64,000 bases of DNA from Stenogyne calaminthoides (lineage: Eukaryota; Streptophyta; Magnoliopsida; Lamiales; Lamiaceae). Under the pieces are notes generated by a model. That model was not told the DNA's origin. It made no database searches and worked only from the letters and a program-made list of their open reading frames with translations. Made by a program: the position numbers and the translations under genes. Of this stretch, positions 44,783 to 56,506 are shown one piece after another (position 1 is the first letter of the stretch; each line of letters begins with the position of its first letter). The DNA lies in the NCBI GenBank assembly GCA_037126765.1, contig JBBCBC010000025.1:17912175-17976174 (forward strand), read 5' to 3'.

Positions 44783-45540
44783 AAGTAATAGATGAAATTC
44801 AGAGTTATCAAAGACCTGCAACTATAAAGGCTGGATTGGGATATAATCCAGGGGGAACCTCACAAGGTCTTCTGAATGCTGCTTCTAGTAGCACCAAGAC
44901 TGTCTTTGTTAAACCGGTGGCATGTACTAATCTTCTTAATGGAGAATAGCCCAGTGTTTTAAACAAGGGTAAAGGAGCTATGGTTTCAGAAAAACTGAAG
45001 GTTCAGGAAAGAAAGTCCAAATCTCAGGAAAAGGCTAGAAAACCTGAACACTCAGTAGGAAATTTTTAGGCCAGTACTTCGAAGCCTCAGGCTAAGAATA
45101 TCAACCTGAAGAGATCTGCACTGAACCATCAGAGGAATTTTCAGAAGAGAAACACTCAACCGAGATATTCTCAACTGAAAAGACCAAGTCCTCAGATTAC
45201 TGAAAGACCACAATTTCAGTACAGGCAACCTAAACCCCACTTGCCTAAGGGTAAAGGTTTCCTGAACCCAAGTTAGCAGAGACAGAGACCAGCTGCACCA
45301 AGGCCAAGGCAATGGAACACGAGGCCTGAACCCAAGAAGAACTCTAACCCTCATGTTCATGCTAAGGCTGACACTCATACACAGGGTACCACCAAGGCAC
45401 CTAGGGTGGTGAATGTGTATGTAGTTGTTTATGAGAGACAAATCAGCCACTCTAAATTAATTAGAGTTATCAGGTAGATTTGGGTTCCAAAAGGTACAGC
45501 TAACCTGATAGGACCCTACACCAAATGGGTACCTAAGAAT
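44783..45540 (+). pseudogene. Element A gag, continued after the nested insertion
   Basis: The frame resumes VIDEIQSYQRPATIKAGLGY and continues through basic and Pro/Gln-rich sequence (QRNFQKRNTQPRYSQLKRPS). It ends WVPKGTANLIGPYTKWVPKN, a SIRE-type signature. Stops occur at about 44948, 45067, 45275, 45475 and 45540. Confidence 0.75.
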
Positions 45541-45555
45541 TGATATGTTTTTCAG

Positions 45556-45912
45556 GTGAAAGAAAAGGGCACTGAGCTGAATGAAGACAACATAGCCCTA
45601 ATGAGTGGAAATGAAGTAGCTTCTGCTGCATGGTATCTGGACAGTGGATGTTCAAGGCACATGACAGGATATAAACAAATACTCACTGACTATGTTGAGC
45701 AAAAAGGCCCTCAGATTACTTTTGGAGATAATTCCAAAGGACAGACTGAAGGATATGGAACTCTTGAAGTGGATTCTGTTCATATCCATGGTGTTTCTTA
45801 TGTGTCTGGTTTAAAGCATAATTTGCTTTCTATCAATCAATTCTGTGACAAAGGATTCTATGTTGAGTTCTCAAAGAACTTATGTTATGTGAAAGACAAT
45901 GTTTCACAATAA
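45556..45912 (+). pseudogene. Element A aspartic protease
   Basis: WYLDSGCSRHMTGYKQILTD holds the copia DSGCS active site. ITFGDNSKGQTEGYGTLEV and GLKHNLLSINQFCDKGFYVE are the usual following blocks. One stop (45910-45912) separates it from integrase. It would cleave the copia polyprotein. Confidence 0.85.
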
Positions 45913-45942
45913 ATATTACTGACTGGTACTAGAAAAGAAAAT

Positions 45943-47016
45943 GTGTATCTTGCTGATTGGAGGCAATCTCCTAAAGATGCATGTTTGGTTGCAAAAAGTT
46001 ATACTGATACCAGTTGGTTGTGGCACAAAAGAATGAATCACTTAAACTTCAAAACTCTGAACAAACTTGCAAGATTAGCACTGGTAAGGGGGCTACCAAA
46101 TGAAGTGTTCAGTAAAGATCATGTGTGTGATGCTTGTCAGAAAGGAAAACAAATCAGAGCATCATTCAAAAGCAAAGTAGAGGTTTCTACTGACAGAATA
46201 CTTCAACTGTTACATACGGATCTCTTTGGTCTAGTAACACCTATGAGCACTAATGGCAGGAAATATACACTTGTAGTAGTTGATGACTACTCTAGATACA
46301 CTTGGGTCATATTCTTACTCAGTAAGAAAGAGACTCAGACAAAACTGCCTGAACTACTGAAAAGACTCAATACTGAAAATAATCTGAGTGTGGTCAAAAT
46401 CAGATCAGACAAGGGAACTGAATTTATCAACCATATTATATCTGATTATTGTGCAGCAAATGGAATAGCTCATGAAACATCAGCTGCAAGGACCCCGCAA
46501 CAAAATGGTGTTGCTGAAAGAAGAAATAGGACCCTGAAAGAAGCTGCAAGAACAATGATTGTTGAGGCTGATATTCCTAAGAGATTTTGGGCTGAAGCTA
46601 TCAACACTGCATGCTACTCTCAGAACAGATCCATGCTGACAAAGAATCAAGGAAAAACACCTTATGAGCTGTGGAATGAAAGGAAGCCTCTTGTTTCTTT
46701 CTTTCGAATGTTTGGTTGCAAGTGTTTCATACACAATAATGGTAAAGATCAGTTGAAAACCTTTGATAGAAAGGCTGATGAAGGAATATTCTTAGGATAT
46801 TTTGAAGTCAGTAAAGCCTTCAGAGTTTACAACTGTAGGACTCTTATTGTGGAAGAAACACCTCATGTTGTTTTTGATGAATCTACTTGTGTTCAAAAGA
46901 AACAGGAACATGATTCAGGAGAACTGATCAAGAGAATCACCAGACTTAGCCTGAAGAAAATTGATAAAACATCCTTTCAGCTTGAAAAGAAGAAGTCAAC
47001 CACTTTCTATGAATGA
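45943..47016 (+). pseudogene. Element A integrase, full catalytic core
   Basis: This ORF of 357 codons has the HHCC-type zinc region (WHKRMNHLNFKTLNKL, then CDACQKGKQIRASF). The core follows: LLHTDLFGLVTPMSTNG (first Asp), VKIRSDKGTEFINHII (second Asp), and NGVAERRNRTLKEAARTM (Glu). The C-terminal block FGCKCFIHNNGKDQLKTFD is standard for copia. It is uninterrupted, but its polyprotein context is broken on both sides, and RT is missing because another LTR cuts in at 47357. Confidence 0.88.
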
Positions 47017-47356
47017 AGTGAATTAGACTCAGATAAAGAAGCTCAGGATGGAAATACTCAGGATGGTGAAACTCGGGATAATAATTCTCCACAGAAGGAA
47101 AGCCAACACACTGAAGCTGACCCATCTGAACATACACCAGTTCAGACTCAGGTATGTAATGCCAATGAAGATGTGGTCACAGCTGAGGCAAACAAACTCT
47201 GAATCTATCAACCAAGGGGGAACAAATGTCACTGACAATGTCCTGAATAGAATCTCCCCTGAGGAAGATGATTCACTCTCTCCTTTCTGTTGTTCCCTGA
47301 GTTTGATGAAATACCTGAACCTAACATTTTTGATGTTGAGAATACTACTGAAGGGG
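47017..47356 (+). other. Element A linker between integrase and RT, cut by a reverse LTR
   Basis: The acidic linker (repeated CTCAGGATGG, ACTCAGG and similar) continues in shifting frames to GAAGGGGTG at 47356. Confidence 0.6.
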
Positions 47357-49431
47357 TGTTGGTCCCGGTGTTAACGAGTCTCACACGTGTATGGGGGGGA
47401 TACAAGTGTTCAGTGATTTTTAAAACTTTTCTTTAACTGAGGTGTGATGGGTCAGGTTATCCTGATGATTTGGCCCTGAGAAGAACAGATTTCCCTGAGT
47501 CAAAGTCTACTGAGACAATGATCCTGAGCTGCTTTCAGAAGCTTCAGATAAGCCCAGCTGATCCTGAGTTTAACAGAGATCCTGAGGCGCTTGGATCAAA
47601 TAATTATCTTACTGAACCCTCAGTAGAGTTAGTTCAGTTTGGTAACTATCTGTTCTAGCTACTCAAGTGTGCGGAATGGTTGGCCCTAAGTTTATACTCG
47701 TTTTAGCTTTGCTGAAAATCTTCCTTTTAATAAAAACAGTGATTAAGGTTGTGATCAATTGATGCAAGTTCAGTGGATTGGTTCCAACTGAATATCAGTG
47801 AATTATGCTTTCAGTGAAAAACATGCAACATATAATAATGCAGTACAGAAAGCAAAACAACACAGCAATTACAGTGGTTCAGAGACTCAAGCTCCTACGT
47901 CCACTCTATCTGACCTTCAGAGAAATTCCTTACCCACTTCCTAAAGCTTTCTGGCTAACTCACTGTAGCTTACTCACTTTTCTACCTTGAGTTTTCTGGC
48001 TGACTCACTGCAGCTTACTAACTCAAACACACACAAGTGTTCAGACTACCACAAGTAGCTTACTAACTTCTTCTCTAGAGTTTTCTGGCTAACTCACTGT
48101 AGCTTATTAACTCTTTACAACTCCAACTCACCAACAAAACACACACAAACTACCTTAACAAAGGGTTTGGGTTTTGGGTTGGTTTCCAACTAGGATGAGA
48201 TATCCTTTACAATAAGAACAATGTAAAGGCTAGGATATGTCTACAAAGCTTTGGATATATCTTATCAATCTAGGCTTAGTGAATGAGCTCTCTCCAATGT
48301 GAAACACTTGGGAAATTCTAGGTTTTTCGAGTGCTTCAATTTGCAATAATACGAATGAGCTCTTGAGTTTCTTTGAAATTTCCCGTGACCTCTCAATGTA
48401 AAGGGTCACTAGTATTTATAGGCAACTTCACCAAGGTCACTCTTGAAAAACTATCCGTTGGAGGAGATAGCTTCACGAGTTTCCTCTTATGGTGTTTGAT
48501 GAACGACTATATTTAGGGTTTGAATACTCCCTTGCATGTTTTAGGAAATATGCATTCATGTAGCCAATCACCAATTTTTGCAGTCTGGAACATAGTACTA
48601 CTAACATGATTCAGAGTCCTGTCGCTTTCAGTGTCAATAAAGTACAGTGTTGTCTTCCTCTGATTGGTTCTTGTCTTCAGTAAATGTAGACAAACATAAC
48701 GGCTCTTTTTGGTCAATCTCTCTGAATGAGATAACCTTAAACAACACTTAGACTTAGTTCCTTTTGTCTGCATATGAATGTTTTGGGCAATATCTATTCT
48801 TCTGAATATTTGAGTTTTTCTCAGTTTTGTAGTCTTCAGATAGATATTATTCAGTGCCTCTGAACATTCAGGTTATACTGAGTATTTAGTATCTTCTTGA
48901 GTCTTGATATCTTACGAGTCTTGACATCTTACGAGTCTTGATGTCTTGAGTCTTGATGTCTTAGAGTCTTGATGTCTGCGGTGACATCTCTGAGTCTTGA
49001 TGTCTTGACAACTTCTTGAGTCTTGATTTACTTCTTGAATCTTGATTTCTTGACAACTTCTTGAGTCTTGATTTACTTCACGAGTCTTGATTTCTTGACA
49101 ACTTCTTGAGTCTTGATTACTTCGAGTCTTGATTTCTTGACAACTTCTTGAGTCTTGATTTACTTTTGAGTCTTGATTTCTTGACAACTTCTTGAGTCTT
49201 GATTTCTTCAATTCCTTCTAGGAGTCTTGATTTCTTGACAACTTCTTGAGTCTTGATTTCTTCAAAATCTAACTTTGATCTATGTCTGCTTGACTATACA
49301 TGGTGCGAGATAACTTCCTAACACTCTATCTTTGAAACCCCGACTCGATCTATCAAGATTATCCTGAACATGTCATACTCAGGGGTTTTGGGATCTAATC
49401 AAAACTTCTTTATCAAATTCATCTCCCAACA
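47357..49431 (-). repeat. 3' LTR of element D
   Basis: The 2075-bp LTR, read on the minus strand, runs TGTTGGGAGATGAATTTG to ACCGGGACCAACA. It is longer than the other type A LTRs because of a minisatellite at 48890-49265. The R/U5 tandem units (47925-48115) are shared with 525-700 and 33145-33310. Confidence 0.85.
48890..49265. repeat. Minisatellite of AAGACTCAAGA-type units in the LTR of element D
   Basis: Units of about 45-50 bp containing GAGTCTTGATTTCTTGACAA and CTTCTTGAGTCTTGATTTAC are repeated about six times, with shorter partial units at the left. On the minus strand they read as a Lys/Asp/Ser-rich ORF, which is a by-product of the repeat. Confidence 0.85.
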
Positions 49432-49658
49432 ATTTCCCCCTTTTTGATGATGCCAAAACCATCTTGTTACAAAAACCTAACCTATACTCAGGTTTCAGTT
49501 TTTCTATTACAAACCAAAATGGCAATTCTCCCAACACTTTCAAAACATAAGGCATATCAAACATAAAAGACATGTAAAAAGATAATGAGATATTATCTTT
49601 GAGCATAAAGATAACATTTTCATTGATGTAAGATAAGAGTTACAGATTACAATGAAAA

Positions 49659-52600
49659 TCAAAAACAAAAAAATCTGAAATCTTGATCTTCTTCTACTTC
49701 ATCCTCTGGCACTTCCAGGTTGAACATCCTATAGTATCCTTTCTTCAGTTCATCCCTTGCTTTGATGATGTCAGGGTTGTTTCCTGATAGGCCTAGCTGG
49801 ATGGCATACTGAGCTATCTCCTGAGAAATGGCTGTTTCATTCACATAGCCATTCTCAAGTCTTGGAGCTGGGTAAGTGTATGGACCAGGGGCAACTATCT
49901 GAGTATTTCCTTCATCTGCCAAGTTGATCCAACTTTGCAGGTACTTAGGATAGAATGTCAGTAAGTACTCAATGAAGGCTTCATTCATATCCGAGCTGCT
50001 CCCCCTCCATTCTCTCAGAATCTCATAATAGAACCAGAAGGTTTTCTTGATCTCCTCCCACGCATGATTGAACTGAATATGCATCCATTTGTCAATGTGC
50101 GGCCATTTCTGAGCTTTCTCTGTACCCCTCCTTTTGCTCAAAAAGATCTTAAAACCACTTCTTCTTTTCTGCTCTCCTTCTTTCCTTTTCCTGATCACAG
50201 GAACACCTGATACAGAAGCAGCAATCTTCTTCTCCTTTTCAATTTGAAGGGTTTTCAGAGCTTTCTTAGAATTGAAGACTTCTTTTTTTTCTTTCTTCCC
50301 TCGATTCTTCAAAATCTATTATCAATTTCCTCTGAGTAGACTTAGAAGCTTTAGCTCTTTTCTTCTTTTCTTGTTCTACAAATGCCACAGCCTTTCTCTT
50401 TCCAGGTCTGACTTGTTATTCACCGGCTTGGCTTGTCTCAATCATCCTTCTACCACTCAGTTTCTCAGAAATTACTTCCTGAATAGTTTGCTCAGATGCT
50501 TGAGTGTAGATAGGTTTCTCAGCTTCTTTGAACTTGAGCTTCTCAGTGGCTTCAACTTCTTTTAAGGCATAAGCAATTTCCTTTTCTTCAGCTTCTTTCT
50601 GAGCCATCCTCTTCAAGGTTTGTGCCAACAACTCACTTAGTTTGCCACCAGGCCTTTCCCCCTTTTTGGCACCATACCTTGGAAGAAGTTGAGAAAGTGC
50701 AGTATCCATATGATATTGCTCTTTGCTTATACTTCGCACTTCTCCTGCCAACTGATCATGCTCATCCTCTAGCCTTCTCATGTAATTTTTAGCCATTGAG
50801 AACTCTTCAGAAAGAGGTGCAAACTGATTTGAGAAGACATTATGCATCATCTCTGTCATCTTGGTCATGAGCATAGAGCCCATTTCCTCAACAACTGTCT
50901 TGACCATTAGATCATTCTTCTCAACCAGCTTTGCTTCTAGATAGGCTGTTCTTTCCTGATACATCTGTTTCATCTCTGTATTGAGCTCAGTTTTGACTAC
51001 ATCAACCTTTCCTTCCAATGTAGTCATTTTATCTGCAAGAGATGTTTGTAGTTGCAGCATGTCTGAAGATGAACTCAGATTTTCCAGCTTTTGAGATTGG
51101 CTTGCCAAGGTTTCTTCAATTTGAGTAACTTTCTTCACCATTGGCACCACCTTCTCCAATTTATCCAATATAGGACTGAGATCAATCTCTGGAGTGTGTA
51201 CAACTTTTTCCACCTGAGCTGGGTGCTCCATCTGAGCCTCAGTCTGCATATCAGACATAACAAATTTAAAGATAGGAACTTCAGTAGCTTTGGCATAATG
51301 TTTAATAGTGCCAAAAGATACCTGAAGAGTGTTAACTTCAGTCTGAGGATGTGTGATATCAGTCTGTCCAACATCAGTTTCCTTCTCCATCTGAGATTGA
51401 TTTTCAGCATCATCTTGCTTGTCACCCTCTTTATCTTGATCCTCATCTCCTTCTGGATTCTTAGGACTGGAGGCATCAACATCAGCTTTCCTTCACTCAG
51501 CCACCTGCCTCTTGACTAGCTCATCAAAATCAGCAATTTTCATTCTGAGCTTGGTCTTCCTAAATCTAGAGAACTCTGTCAATACAGCAGTCCCAGCATT
51601 CTACCAATCCTCTCCTCTGAAGGAGGCTATATTCAGCATCTCCGGAAGAGTCCGATTTAGGATGTAGACCGTGGTTCTGAGTCAGAAGAAAAGATCCTGA
51701 AGGTCAGGATATGCACTCAGCTCAGGGTACCTATCAAGAATGAATCGTTCCCCCTTGCCGCGCCACTCAGTTTCTTCTGCCTCTCCCTTCTTCATCTTTG
51801 GGCTCTCAGGGTCAGTATTATCAAATTGTAAGAGTTCTGGTGCTGAGGGATCGAGAAATGGTTCACTCAGGAGCGCATCCAAGTTCAGCAATTCCTGAGG
51901 CTCAGACTGATCTGAAGTCTGAATAGGTATCTCTTCCGTAGGAACCTGAGGTCCCTTGAAGATTTCCTGAGAAATTTTATCTGAGCTCAGAGAAGTTTCG
52001 AGTACCTCAGAGAAAAACTGTTCCTCAGTTTCTTGATCTTTCGCAATTGTCACAACCTGAGCCAGAACCTGCAGTGGAGATTTCAGCCCTTGCTGGCCTT
52101 CAGGTTGAATTTCCTCAGTGTCACTGACCTCCTCCTCAGTAATAGATTGAAGCTTTCTGCGTTTCTGAGGGGCCAATGATTTCTTCTTCAGATTCTCTCC
52201 TTTCTCTCTTTTCACTTGCATCAGGGCTTTCCCCCTGGCTTGTTTGGCTTCAACAACTTCTTCTTCAGCAGTCTCCTCCTGAGACTTAGAGCTTTTCTCT
52301 TTCTTTCCTTTCAAAGTCTTCTTTGTTGTTGGTGGTTTGAACAGGATTTTTGACTTTGCAAAGGATGAGGAATTGGCAAAGATATCTTCCTCTTCTCTGC
52401 ACATTTCCAAGATGAATGCAATCTTGGTTGCATGAAGGATCTTTCCTTTGACAACAACAGACCCATTCACCTTCTGAACTTATTTTGCTTGATCACTCAA
52501 CACTTTGATTAAATAGTGTAACCAGTTGAATGCCGTGGTGGGTGAATCTTTAATCGTCGCCATTAATCTCAACTTAGGCGTGCTTATCTGTTAAAAGCTG

Positions 52601-52839
52601 CCTGACCGACTCATGATGCATTTGCTTACAATGTCCAGCAATACTCGATATTTAGGCTTCAAATGCCTTTTATTCAGAGTAGCTTCAAACTCTACTGGAT
52701 GCTCTACAATTTTATCCAGATATTCTTGCTCCCTACCCATCATATATACCGTAGGGTCTTCACCTCTATCGCTTAATTCATATATGGCATTAAGATTCTT
52801 AGGAATAATATACAATTCCCTAACAAAATCCACATACCG
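49659..52839 (-). pseudogene. Extra ORF of element D, downstream of pol, with stops
   Basis: The minus-strand reading starts at the truncation: YVDFVRELYIIPKNLNAIYE, then NKRHLKPKYRVLLDIVSKCI. After stops near 52591 and 52473 it continues with NGSVVVKGKILHATKIAFIL and a Lys/Glu-rich stretch (GKKEKSSKSQEETAEEEVVE). Then come a Gln-rich acidic region, a long coiled coil (LSPILDKLEKVVPMVKKVTQ; LEGKVDVVKTELNTEMKQMY) and a C-terminal globular part (HIDKWMHIQFNHAWEEIKKT; LGLSGNNPDIIKARDELKKG). About a thousand codons with five or six stops. Such ORFs are found after pol in SIRE/Maximus elements, where they have been called env-like. No signal peptide or membrane segment is visible here, so an envelope role is not supported. 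Confidence 0.65.
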
Positions 52840-53736
52840 TTGGAATCCAGCTGACGTGGACCAATGAGAGGAAGACAACCGGCCTGGAAAAGCTGCAGAA
52901 CATACAAAGAATAGTATGGATTTGAATGTGATTCTCTCCAACGGTAACATTCAAATCCACACTATAAATACAAGATCTTCCATCAAATTATGTGGTGGAT
53001 GCGTGGAGAATATGCAAAAGATGCTACAGAGCCAAGAGCCTTATAGTCAAGCATTCCCACCATAGAACACAAGTCTGTAGATATACAAATATGTTCAAGA
53101 GTGTTCTAGAACCCAATCTAAGCAACCCACGATGTATCCTAAGCTTAGAGAGATTTTCCCAACCTTAGCATTGAGGCTAAACAAATGTAAGGGAAAATCT
53201 CACCATAGTTGGAGACAACACCAAACCCAAACCCCATTCTCGTAAGAGATAACTAGTGGTGAAGTGAGGTAGTGTTAGGCAATCCCGAGAGAGGGTGATA
53301 AGTCCCGTTGGAGTGTGAACTCGTTAAACATCTAGAGGCGAGCTCGAGAGGGTGATAAGTCCAGAGGCGAGCCCGAGAGGGTGATAAGTCCAATTTGAGT
53401 AAGTAAACTACAGAGGTAGTCAGAAAGCTCAAAGTAGAAAGGTTAGTAAACTACAGAGGTAGTTAGAAAGCCTTAGGAAGCGATTGAAGGAATTTCCCTA
53501 GAAACAGGGAGAGTGGATGTAGGAGCTTGAGTCTCCGAACCACTATACATTGTTGTGTTCTTTATTGCTTTATGTTCTTAGCTTGTCATATGCATTCGAT
53601 TATAAGCAAAACACAACACATGAGCTTAAAACGCAAAAATCTGGAATCACCATTCCTTCACCCCTATTTTTATATGCATCGCACGACATGTTTGCTTCCG
53701 CACGAGCAAAAATGGGTTTTCCCACCGAGCCTAACA
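52840..53736 (+). repeat. 3' half of LTR type B, acting as a 5' LTR remnant
   Basis: The segment matches 23036-23887 and carries ACTATAAATAC (about 52964). It ends CCGAGCCTAACA and is followed by the primer site TGGTATCAGAGC (53739-53750). The left junction shares GTTGGAATCC with element D, which suggests a microhomology join. Confidence 0.8.
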
Positions 53737-53738
53737 AG

Positions 53739-53750
53739 TGGTATCAGAGC
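53739..53750 (+). promoter_or_regulatory. Primer-binding site after LTR type B
   Basis: TGGTATCAGAGC two bases after the LTR end. Confidence 0.85.
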
Positions 53751-53850
53751 GGGAGCTCAAAAGTTCACTAATTTCAAAGTGAACGCCTGAGCAGATCTTT
53801 TTTAAAGAAAACCCATTTCTTTAAAGATGCATATATTTTAATGTTTTGGC

Positions 53851-54510
53851 GTCATTATCTAAAAGGATATCAAAACATTATCAACTTGTGTTAGTCAAGC
53901 TAATTTACAGATAACAAGTTGAGGGGGAATGAAAGAACAAGTTGAGGGGGAACTCACGAAATCAGAAGTAGATCATCGAGATCAGACGAGGCTGCAGACG
54001 AGACTGATCGAGATCAGATGAGTTAGATGAGTTCGGAGTTATACTGATGAGCTGTGCAAAATCAGAAGAGAAGAAAAGCTAAAGCCAGCAAATCAGAAGA
54101 GAAGGTTGCAGATCAGAAGATAAGCAAAAAAGACTAATCAAGATCAGACGTGATCAAGATCAGATATGAAGATGAGCAGATGAGACTGATCGAGATCAGA
54201 CGTGATCGAGATCAGATATGATAACCTGATATGCCAACCTGATATGATGACCTGATGCTATCCTGATTGTTGATCTAAAAATGTGTTGATCTGATCAGTC
54301 GAGCTGATCAGATCAGACAAAGAAGAAATCAGATAGCCTGAGTAAAAGTGATATGAGGCTCAGTAAGTAAAGTGAACTGAGACTCAGTATAGGTCAAGAG
54401 ACCTGAGGGTCAGTAAGAAAGAGAGACCTGAGGGTCAGGATGTCTGAAGTCAGAAGAACTAAACTAAGTCAGCCTAAGTGTCAGTATGCCTGATCAGACA
54501 AGGTCCGTTA
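53851..54510 (+). repeat. 5' part of LTR type B, separated from its 5' LTR by only about 115 bp
   Basis: From CAAAACATTATCAACTTGTG onward the sequence matches 22197-22850. The internal region of the element is reduced to 53737-53850. The right edge passes into SIRE-type 3' UTR sequence at about 54510-54590. Confidence 0.7.
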
Positions 54511-54589
54511 AAGAGGAATGAAGAGCTAGAGCTGAAGATCAAAGAAGACTGAAGACCAAGACTGAAGACTCTTGTAATTCTTTATGTTT

Positions 54590-54863
54590 TGTCTTTATTT
54601 TTTGAGAAGTTCATTGTAAACTGTAACACTCTATCCTACATCAATGAAACTTTATCTTTTATGCTCAAAGATAATGCCTCATTATCTTTTTACATGTCTT
54701 TACTTTTTGATATGCCTGATTTTTGTTGAAGAAATTGTTGGGAGATTGATTGTGAAATTTGTTGAGAGATACACCATTCTTGTAATAGGAAAAACTGAAA
54801 CCTGAGTATAGGTTAAGTGTATTTGTAACAAGATGGGTTTGGCATCATCAAAAAGGGGGAAAT
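54590..54863 (+). other. SIRE-type 3' UTR and polypurine tract
   Basis: The segment is colinear with the reverse complement of 49432-49650 (ATGCTCAAAGATAAT, GAAACCTGAGTATAGGTTA). It ends in GGCATCATCAAAAAGGGGGA just before LTR 54864. Confidence 0.75.
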
Positions 54864-56506
54864 TGTTGGGAAATGAATTTAATAAAAGAAGATTTTAATT
54901 AGATCCCAAAATCCCTGAGTATGACATGTTCAGGATAATCTTGATAGATGAGTCAGGATTCAGTTTTAGAGTGTTCAGGATGTTATCTGCACCGTGTATA
55001 GTCGGCAGATATAAATCGAAGTTAGATTCAAGACTCAAGATATGTTTACAGTATGAAACCAAGTTTCAAGACTCAATATGAAATCGAGAAATCAAGACTC
55101 AAAGATGAAGACTCAAGATATCGGTCCAAGATATCTGTGAAGACTCAGAAGACATTGAAGACTCAGAAGACTCTAAAGACGCAGAAGAATCAAGATCGAG
55201 ACTCGAGAGAATCTCGAAGGCACAAGATTATCAAGACTCAAGATATTATCAATACTCAAGATAAACCTAATGTTCCGAGGCAAAGAAACTGAGGAATATA
55301 GCCGTTGGAATCCAGCTGACGTGGACCAATGAGAGGAAGACAACCAGCCTGGAAAAGCTGCAAAACATACAAAGAATAGTATGGATTTGAATGTGATTCT
55401 CTCCAACGGTGACATTCAAATCCACACTATAAATACAAGATCTTCCATCAAATTATGTGGTGGATGCGTGGAGAATATGCAAAAGATGCTACAGAGCCAA
55501 GAGCCTTATAGTCAAGCATTCCCACCATAGAACACAAGTCTGTAGATATAAAAATATGTTCAAGAGTGTTCTAGAACCCAATCTAAGCAACCCACGATGT
55601 ATCCTAAGCTTAGAGAGATTTTCTAGCCTTTGCATTGTTCTTTATTGTAAAGGATATCTCATCCTAGTTGGAAACCAACCCAGAAACCCCAAACCCTTTG
55701 TAAGGTAGTTTGAGTGTGATTGTTGGTGAGATTGGAGTTGTAAAGAGTTAGTAAACTACATTGAGGTAGTCAGAAAGCTCTAGAGAAGAAGTGAGTAAAC
55801 TATCTTGGATAGTCAGAAAGCTTGTGTGTGTTTTGAGTTAGTAAACTACAGAGGTAGTCAGGAAGCTCAAAATAGAAAGGTTAGTAAACTACAAGGGTAG
55901 TCAGAAAACCTTAGGAAGTGATTAGTGAATTTCTCTGAAGTGATCAGGGAGAGTGGACGTAGGAGCTTGAGTCTCTGAACCACTATAACTTGCTGTGTTC
56001 TTTGCTTTCTGTTTTACTTAATTTATCTGTTGCATTACTTTGAGTTGAAAGCATATTTTCACTGATATTTAGTTGGAATCAATCCACTGAAGTTGCATAT
56101 AAATTGAATCACAGCCTAATCACTATTCCATTAAAAGGAAGGTTTTCAGCAAAAGCTTAAAACGAGTATAAACTAAGGGCCAACCATTCCGCACATCTGA
56201 GTAGCTAGAACAGATAGTTACCAAACTGAACTTACTCTTCTGAGGGTTCAGTAAGTTAGTTATCTGATCCAAGCAACTCAGGATCTCTGAAAACTCAGGA
56301 TCAGTTGGGATTATTTGAGGTATCTGAAAGCAGCTTAGGATCACTGTCTCAGGTAGACTTTAACTCAGAGCGATTTGTGCTTCTCAGGACCAAATCATCA
56401 GGACAACCTGACCCAAGCTGACCTCAGTAAAGAAAAGTTTTAAAATCACTGAACACGTGTATTCCCCCCCATACACGTGTAAGACTCGTTTACACCGGGA
56501 CCAACA
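54864..56506 (+). repeat. Mosaic LTR: type A ends with a type B middle
   Basis: The 1643-bp LTR starts TGTTGGGAAATGAATTT and ends ACCGGGACCAACA, both type A. The middle, about 55275-55625, is almost identical to type B sequence at 52840-53160, including the promoter with ACTATAAATAC. After GAGAGATTTTCTAGCC it returns to type A. The C-loop hairpin (56453-56480) is perfect. A polypurine tract lies before it and gag-leader sequence after it, so it can be read as a 3' LTR or a 5' LTR. Confidence 0.82.

Larger units (their letters stand above)
32215..47356 (+). mobile_element. SIRE/Maximus-like copia element A, interrupted twice
   Basis: The element has a 5' LTR, primer site TGGTATCAGAGC, gag with zinc knuckle and coiled coil, protease and integrase, all in copia order (integrase before RT). 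A minus-strand copia element splits gag at 35684, and a reverse LTR cuts the element at 47356 before RT. The sequence WVPKGTANLIGPYTKWVPKN between gag and protease is characteristic of SIRE/Maximus elements. The 3' end may be the forward fragment at 54590-56506, but no target duplication proves this. Confidence 0.75.
47357..52839 (-). mobile_element. SIRE-like copia element D, minus strand, 3' end only
   Basis: A minus-strand 3' LTR (47357-49431) is preceded by a polypurine tract (AAAAAGGGGGAAAT on the minus strand, 49432-49448) and by a long ORF region (49659-52839), the extra ORF that follows pol in many SIRE-like elements. Everything upstream of 52839 is replaced by LTR type B, so pol and the 5' LTR are missing. 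Confidence 0.8.

Noticed and set aside
48912..49211. Lys/Asp/Ser-rich minus-strand ORF of 99 codons
   Set aside because: It is the translation of the minisatellite. Unit lengths and frames shift between units, and no other coding signs are present.
48890..49265. Regularly spaced repeats that could suggest a CRISPR-like array
   Set aside because: Units are direct, degenerate minisatellite copies in a plant LTR. There are no unique spacers and no cas genes.
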